Origin: Acidobacteriaceae bacterium
Lineage (GTDB): Bacteria; Acidobacteriota; Terriglobia; Bryobacterales; Bryobacteraceae
NCBI GenBank assembly: GCA_019233755.1
Contig: JAFAMD010000024.1
Location: 1 to 37,312 of the forward strand
Direction of reading: 5' to 3'
DNA length: 37,312 nt
Made by a program: the position numbers and the translations under genes. The notes beneath the pieces are model-generated. The model had not been told where the DNA came from. It saw only the letters and a list, made by a program, of their open reading frames with translations, and ran no database searches. Positions 32,871 to 37,312 of this stretch are shown one piece after another; the stretch's first letter is position 1; each line of letters begins with the position of its first letter.

Positions 32871-34313
32871 ATGATGTCAATGGGCACACGGAAGGGTCGG
32901 GAACGCCAGGAGGATCTTTGGATCACGCACCAGGAACTGGCGACGGCGCCAAGTCATCCGTTTTATCAGCGCCTGAGTGAATTGTTGGATAGTGGGAAGT
33001 TCGACGAGTATGTGGAGCAGGAGTGCGCGAAGTTCTATGCGGAGAAGAACGGCCGTCCCTCGCTAACGCCAGGGATCTACTTTCGCGCGTTGTTGGTCGG
33101 GTACTTCGAAGGGATTGATTCGGAGCGTGGCATCGCCTGGCGCGTAGCCGATTCCTTGGGATTGCGCCGGTTTCTGGGAATCGGCTTGGATGAGCCAACA
33201 CCGGATCATTCGACGATCTCGCGGACGCGGCGGTTAATCGAGGTGGAGACACACCGCAAAGTGTTCCTGTGGGTGTTGGGGCTGCTGGCTGAACGCGGCT
33301 TGGTGCGGGGCAAGCGAATCGGTATCGATGCCACAACGCTTGAAGCGAATGCCGCCATGCGGTCGATCGTGCGGCGGGATAACGGCGAGAGCTATGAGGA
33401 GTTTCTCAAGGGATTAGCGAAGGAGTCTGGCATAGCGACGCCGACGCGGGAAGATCTGGCGCGGCTGGACCGGAAGCGGAAGAAGAAGACGTCCAACCAA
33501 GAGTGGGTGAACCCGCACGATCGCGACGCCCGCGTGACCAAGCTGAAAGACGGACGGACACACTTGGCACACAAGGCCGAACACGCGGTGGATATGGACT
33601 CTGGCGCCGTGATAGCGGTAACGCTGCAAGAAGCCGACAAAGGCGATACGACGACGGTGAGGCAGACACTGGCGGAAGCTGGCGAAACGGTAGCCGAATT
33701 GATAGAGCGTGAAAGCGAGCAGACTTCGGTGCAAGCGCCGCAGGTGAGCCTGGGCGGCATCGAAGCAGTGGTGGCCGATAAGGGATATCACAGCGGCAAG
33801 GTGTTGGCCGACATGAAGGCAGCCGATGTGCGCACCTATATTCCTGAAAAAAAGCAAGCAGGCCGGCGCCACTGGACGGGCAAGCAAGCCGAACAGCAGG
33901 CCGTCTATGGAAATCGCCAGCGGGTGGGACGTTCCTACGGCCAGCGTCTGTTGAAGAAGCGCGGCGAACTGGTGGAGCGGAGCTTCGCACACTGTTACGA
34001 CACCGGAGGGATGAGGCGGACGCATCTGCGTGGCCATCAAAATATCCTCAAGCGGCAGTTGATCCACGTCGGCGCATTCAATTTGAGCTTGATTCTCCGT
34101 CAACTCCTGGGTGCCGGCACGCCGCGGGAGTGGCGGAACCGTGTGCCACGCCCAATTTTTCTCTTTTTGCTGCTATGTAGCAGCCGAAACAGCGAAAATC
34201 GACGCACCGGCGCCACATACTCCACCTCAGCCTCTATTCTGTTTCGACGAACTTACTCATCTCGGCCCTGCTGTTATCTCAGAAATTCCAGGGGTTCTGC
34301 CACGGGCTGTTAG
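32871..34313 (+). CDS. IS1182-family DDE transposase
   Basis: The 480-residue protein cuts and pastes the element. It has an N-terminal DUF772-like helical region with PDHSTISRTRRLIE (111-124), then a DDE catalytic domain: Asp153 in GIDATTLEANAA, Asp303 in VVADKGYHSG and Glu369 in GELVERSF. The protein is complete; its C-terminal SRGSATGC is encoded by the right inverted repeat. The last codon TGT and the stop TAG need the TTAG target duplication: TG comes from the IS and T-TAG from the host. Start ATG 32871 has close alternatives at 32874 and 32880. It is not frameshifted. Confidence 0.92.
   Translation: MMSMGTRKGRERQEDLWITHQELATAPSHPFYQRLSELLDSGKFDEYVEQECAKFYAEKNGRPSLTPGIYFRALLVGYFEGIDSERGIAWRVADSLGLRRFLGIGLDEPTPDHSTISRTRRLIEVETHRKVFLWVLGLLAERGLVRGKRIGIDATTLEANAAMRSIVRRDNGESYEEFLKGLAKESGIATPTREDLARLDRKRKKKTSNQEWVNPHDRDARVTKLKDGRTHLAHKAEHAVDMDSGAVIAVTLQEADKGDTTTVRQTLAEAGETVAELIERESEQTSVQAPQVSLGGIEAVVADKGYHSGKVLADMKAADVRTYIPEKKQAGRRHWTGKQAEQQAVYGNRQRVGRSYGQRLLKKRGELVERSFAHCYDTGGMRRTHLRGHQNILKRQLIHVGAFNLSLILRQLLGAGTPREWRNRVPRPIFLFLLLCSSRNSENRRTGATYSTSASILFRRTYSSRPCCYLRNSRGSATGC
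34300..34309 (-). repeat. Right terminal inverted repeat of the IS
   Basis: CCACGGGCTG, inside the transposase 3' end and encoding part of its C-terminus. Confidence 0.8.
34310..34313. repeat. Right target-site duplication of the IS (TTAG)
   Basis: TTAG, the second copy of the target; provides the transposase stop codon. Confidence 0.75.
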
Positions 34314-34348
34314 GGATGGGAATACCCTGCCCTTGCGCCAGCGATCCG

Positions 34349-37009
34349 TCAGTCAACTCGCAGCGACCTAACCGGATCGATTCGGGCGGCCCTCCAAGCC
34401 GGCAACGCCGTAGCTGCGACCGCCACTCCAAGCACAAGCGCAGTCACCGCCACAAATGTGGTTGGATCTGTTGCGGCCACGCCATACAGAAGACCCGCCA
34501 GGAAGCGAGTCACCAGCAGCGCAGCAACCATACCCGCTCCGATTCCGTATAGTGCTACGCGCAAGCCCTGCCCCAGAATCATGCAAATGATTCGCCGCCT
34601 CGCCGCCCCGATGGCTACACGCACACCGATTTCATACGTTCTCTGCGTGACCCAATAGGAGACCAGACCGTAGATGCCGATCGCAGCCAGCAGAATCGCT
34701 GTTCCGGCGAAGCTTACAAACACCCGTATGGTAGAGCGAAAGTCAGCGATGGAGCCGGAAATAATTTCGTCCAAAGGCTGAACCTGGCCGACAGGCACGT
34801 CGGGATTCTGATCTTTAGCCAGCGCCCGGATCTCATTTTCAAGATGTGCGGAACCGGAGGCGGCCTTGACCATCAAATCCATGGCGGCCGGAATCTCACC
34901 AGGCGCTTGGACGGACTGGGCATAGGGCATGTAGAGAGCTCCGGGAACCCAGTCGGGCAGGTTCTTACTCAGTCTGTATTGCCGCACGTCACCCACGACG
35001 CCGACCACTGTTCTCCACCGGTCGTCCCAGGCGGGTTTGATGTGCTTGCCGATCGGATTCTCGCCTGGCCAGAAATGTCTTGCGGTGGAAGCTGAGATTA
35101 ATAAAACGGCTGCCGACTTGGCCCCATCCGCTTGCGTAAGTTCTCGGCCGGCAAGCAGCGGAATATGCATCATGCGGAGGTAATCGACGCTGACTGCGCC
35201 GGCCCAGAGCATCGGTGCCGGATGCTCCACAGACTTGGGATGTCCTTCCACGTCAACTGCAATTATCGGGAGTTCGCCATCCAAAGGAACGGTGTTAGCG
35301 ATAGCGGCGTCGGTCACGCCTGAGACGCCGCGTGCCCGCTCGAGAAGCCGGTCATACAGAGCGATGCATGCCGATCGCTGTGCGCAGGCGGATTGGTTCG
35401 GGCTGATTCGGACCGTAAGAATGTGTGAGGAGTTAAAGCCAGGATCGGCTTCGGACAACCCGTAGAGACTCTTTATTAAGAGCCCCGCGCTCACTACTAA
35501 GATCAGAGTCAGAGCAACTTCGGTGGCAATGAGGCAGCTTCGAAGCCGGGTCCAGGTGGTCGCAGTAGCACGCAGGCTGCCGGTCTTGATCGACTCGGCC
35601 AGATCGATTCGGGAGGCACTAAGGGCCGGCGCAATACCGAATGCCATCCCCGTGAAAAGCGCCAGAGCGGCCATGACCGCAGCAACCTGCCAATCAACGG
35701 CCGCCTTCGCCAGTCCTGGCGTCGAGGGCGGCAACACGGATTTGAAGATGGACAGGGCACCCAGCCCCAATAGAATTCCCAATCCGCCGCCAACGAGCGC
35801 CAGAAAAATGCTCTCCGTCAATAACTGCCGAACGATTCTCAAGCGGCCAGCACCCAAGGCGGTTCGCAGCGCGATTTCTTTCCTGCGTGTGGTTGCGCGA
35901 GACAACAGCAGACTCGCAACGTTCGCGCAGGCGATAAGCAGCACGATTCCGACCGAGACAAGCAGGATGATCAGCTTGCCGCGAATTTCGCCCACCAGAT
36001 CCTGTTGCAGGAGAATTGCTGTGGAGTCTGCGTTCCAATCGCGCGCCATCGGGTAGGGAAATGTGCGTCGAAACTGCGCGGTCAGAGCCTTGATCTCGCC
36101 TCGCGTCTGCTGAATGGTCGCGCCCGGACGTAGCCGCGCAATAAACGGGACAAATTCGCCGCCCCAATACTCTTCAAAATTGGAAGGATCAAGACGCATG
36201 GGCACCCAAGCCTGAACCCCGGACGAGGGGAAACTAAACCCGGCCGGCAGGACACCCACGATTTGGCGATTGATTCCGCTCAACGTGATCACGCGCCCGA
36301 GAATGTCTGGATCGCCACGGAACTTCTCTTTCCAAAGCGAATAACTGAGAATAGCGACATGATCCCGTCCGGGTGCGTCTTCTCCCGGTTCAAAGCCGCG
36401 TCCTCTCGCCAACGGAGTCCCGAGTACTGAAAAGAGGTTTACCGATGTTGCGCTGCCGGCGATGCGCACCGCTTCGCCTTGCCCCGTCAGGTTGTACTCG
36501 GCACCTTCGCTGACGGCAGCAATGTCCATCGTCCGACTGTGTTGCTGGAAGAACGGCAGTGCCGCCCGAGGATAAACACCCGTGACACGAATGAGGCGAT
36601 TGGGCTCGATATACGGGAGGGGCCGAACCAGCAACGTATTTACCAGGCTGAACATCGCGGCGTTCCCTCCAATGCCAAGCGCGAGTGAGAGCACCGCGAC
36701 GCTGGTGAACCCTGGAGTTCGCCCGAACATGCGGACGGCGTGCCGCAGGTCTTGTAACAGATGTTCCAATCTCATAAAACTCCACATGTCTCTGCTCTCT
36801 TCTTGAACGAGAGAAATGTTGCCCATGTGTTTGTGGCTAAGCTCGAGAGCAGCCCGAGGTGTGAGACCGGAACGCATGTTCTCGGATTGCTTCAGCAGAC
36901 AGTGAAACTCGAGTTCTTCGGCGAGTTCTTGCTCGAGCCGAGCACGCCGCAATCGAAAGGTAATTCGATGCCAACCGCGGACGAGTAACGTGTGAACGAA
37001 CCGGCTCAT
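34349..37009 (-). CDS. ADOP-type ABC transporter permease (FtsX/MacB family, duplicated)
   Basis: The 886-residue protein has two FtsX-type permease halves. After a soluble N-terminal region ([19 protein letters not shown]) comes the first half with helix [20 protein letters not shown] (about 101-120) and a large periplasmic MacB-PCD domain, then [20 protein letters not shown]; a second half repeats this and ends in [16 protein letters not shown]. This is the layout of the acidobacterial duplicated orphan permeases; no ATPase gene is adjacent. Its role may be mechanotransmission or export of lipids or peptides; the substrate is unknown. It begins inside the PadR stop (ATGA overlap). Confidence 0.9.
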   Translation of the reverse strand: MSRFVHTLLVRGWHRITFRLRRARLEQELAEELEFHCLLKQSENMRSGLTPRAALELSHKHMGNISLVQEESRDMWSFMRLEHLLQDLRHAVRMFGRTPGFTSVAVLSLALGIGGNAAMFSLVNTLLVRPLPYIEPNRLIRVTGVYPRAALPFFQQHSRTMDIAAVSEGAEYNLTGQGEAVRIAGSATSVNLFSVLGTPLARGRGFEPGEDAPGRDHVAILSYSLWKEKFRGDPDILGRVITLSGINRQIVGVLPAGFSFPSSGVQAWVPMRLDPSNFEEYWGGEFVPFIARLRPGATIQQTRGEIKALTAQFRRTFPYPMARDWNADSTAILLQQDLVGEIRGKLIILLVSVGIVLLIACANVASLLLSRATTRRKEIALRTALGAGRLRIVRQLLTESIFLALVGGGLGILLGLGALSIFKSVLPPSTPGLAKAAVDWQVAAVMAALALFTGMAFGIAPALSASRIDLAESIKTGSLRATATTWTRLRSCLIATEVALTLILVVSAGLLIKSLYGLSEADPGFNSSHILTVRISPNQSACAQRSACIALYDRLLERARGVSGVTDAAIANTVPLDGELPIIAVDVEGHPKSVEHPAPMLWAGAVSVDYLRMMHIPLLAGRELTQADGAKSAAVLLISASTARHFWPGENPIGKHIKPAWDDRWRTVVGVVGDVRQYRLSKNLPDWVPGALYMPYAQSVQAPGEIPAAMDLMVKAASGSAHLENEIRALAKDQNPDVPVGQVQPLDEIISGSIADFRSTIRVFVSFAGTAILLAAIGIYGLVSYWVTQRTYEIGVRVAIGAARRRIICMILGQGLRVALYGIGAGMVAALLVTRFLAGLLYGVAATDPTTFVAVTALVLGVAVAATALPAWRAARIDPVRSLRVD

Positions 37010-37312
37010 GCCATCTCGAGGATCTTTTGAATCGCCACAACCACACGCGTGAACTCTTCGCGCTCGGCAGCGAGTTGCTTGCGGCCGGCTGCAGTTAACG
37101 TGTAGTAGCGGGCACGCCGGTTGTTTTCAGACGCGCCCCATTCAGCCTTCACCCAGCCATTGAGCAGAAGGCGCTGCAGAGCCGGATATAGCGAGCTCTC
37201 TCCCACCTGGAGCACATCGTCTGAAACCTGCTTCAAGCGGTGTGCGATCCCATATCCGTGCATCGGCCCGGGCACGAGGGTTCGCAAAATCAGGAGGTCG
37301 AGTGTTCCTGGA
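37006..37312 (-). CDS. PadR-family transcriptional regulator, 5' end outside window
   Basis: The visible 101 codons include [19 protein letters not shown], the PadR winged-helix N-terminal pattern, then [18 protein letters not shown] and a C-terminal [20 protein letters not shown]. The true start lies beyond the window; the TTG at 37287 is not a start because the motif begins upstream of it. It is co-transcribed with the ADOP permease (ATGA overlap), and PadR repressors often control the adjacent ABC permease gene, which is likely here too. Confidence 0.92.
   Translation of the reverse strand, partial: PGTLDLLILRTLVPGPMHGYGIAHRLKQVSDDVLQVGESSLYPALQRLLLNGWVKAEWGASENNRRARYYTLTAAGRKQLAAEREEFTRVVVAIQKILEMA

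Larger units (their letters stand above)
32810..34309 (+). mobile_element. IS1182-like insertion sequence, 1500 bp, apparently intact
   Basis: The element runs from CAGTCCGTGG (32810-32819) to CCACGGGCTG (34300-34309). The right end read in reverse complement is CAGCCCGTGG, so the terminal inverted repeats match at 9 of 10 bases, with weaker similarity further in. It is flanked by TTAG on both sides, a 4-bp target duplication. One DDE transposase fills the element. Target, repeats and uninterrupted transposase point to a recent insertion. Confidence 0.85.

Noticed and set aside
34111..34371. Possible frameshift at the transposase 3' end
   Set aside because: The +1 frame here is open but the main frame ends exactly at the IS edge with the TTAG-derived stop and an SATGC C-terminus, so no shift is needed.
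37006..37287. PadR gene starting at the TTG at 37287
   Set aside because: The conserved LDLLIL part of the PadR helix lies just upstream in the same frame, so the gene is cut by the window edge.
1..37312. CRISPR array, tRNA or rRNA genes
   Set aside because: No regular direct repeats or tRNA-like cloverleaf were seen by eye; a tRNA/CRISPR scan would settle this.

Overview
The window looks like chromosomal DNA from an acidobacterium, probably of the Solibacter/Bryobacter type. That placement is an inference from gene content: a long FtsX/MacB-type permease behind a PadR regulator, a secreted S53 (pro-kumamolisin) protease, a PEP-CTERM surface protein, DUF3300/DUF2950/DUF4136 secreted proteins and moderately high GC. 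No rRNA, tRNA or CRISPR array was seen.

Layout. 1-1907 (minus): an amino-acid permease cut by the window edge and a sodium:solute symporter. 2013-3581 (plus): a secreted protein of unknown function with its own promoter and a strong terminator. 3599-6091 (minus): an operon of a DUF6677-like membrane protein, a 59-residue two-helix membrane protein, miaB and a bifunctional-nuclease (DUF151) gene. 6137-16001 (plus): lhgO, a MocA-XdhC fusion gene, then a compact carbon monoxide dehydrogenase operon coxM-S-L-G-D-E-F. 15998-18701 (minus): a cation diffusion facilitator and DNA polymerase X, converging on coxF. 18925-23992: a TPR protein with a C-terminal HTH, sodC (minus) and a run of secreted DUF proteins. 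24244-27872: a degenerate DnaJ-like protein, an SDR oxidoreductase, a small secreted protein, a neutral zinc metallopeptidase and an adenylate kinase. 28173-29858: hfq-hflX with a terminator. 29916-32809: an S53 protease and a PEP-CTERM protein. 32806-34313: an intact IS1182-like element of exactly 1500 bp with inverted repeats and a TTAG target duplication. 34349-37312 (minus): PadR regulator plus ADOP-type permease.

Central system. CoxL carries AYRCSFR, the active-site motif of form I (true aerobic, Mo-Cu) CO dehydrogenase, so the bacterium probably oxidises CO. The 2Fe-2S subunit (CoxS), FAD subunit (CoxM), membrane anchor (CoxG), AAA+ ATPase (CoxD), VWA partner (CoxE) and XdhC-type maturation factor (CoxF) follow in one overlapping operon. 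The gene just upstream joins a MocA-like cytidylyltransferase, expected to make the molybdopterin-cytosine-dinucleotide used by CODH, to an XdhC C-terminal domain. CoxF ends in a YHS domain, a possible metal (copper?) binding module. A sigma70-like promoter and a perfect 7+7 palindrome lie upstream of coxM.

The clearest mobile-DNA observation is that both the transposase stop codon and the stop codon of the interrupted neighbour come from the duplicated TTAG target.
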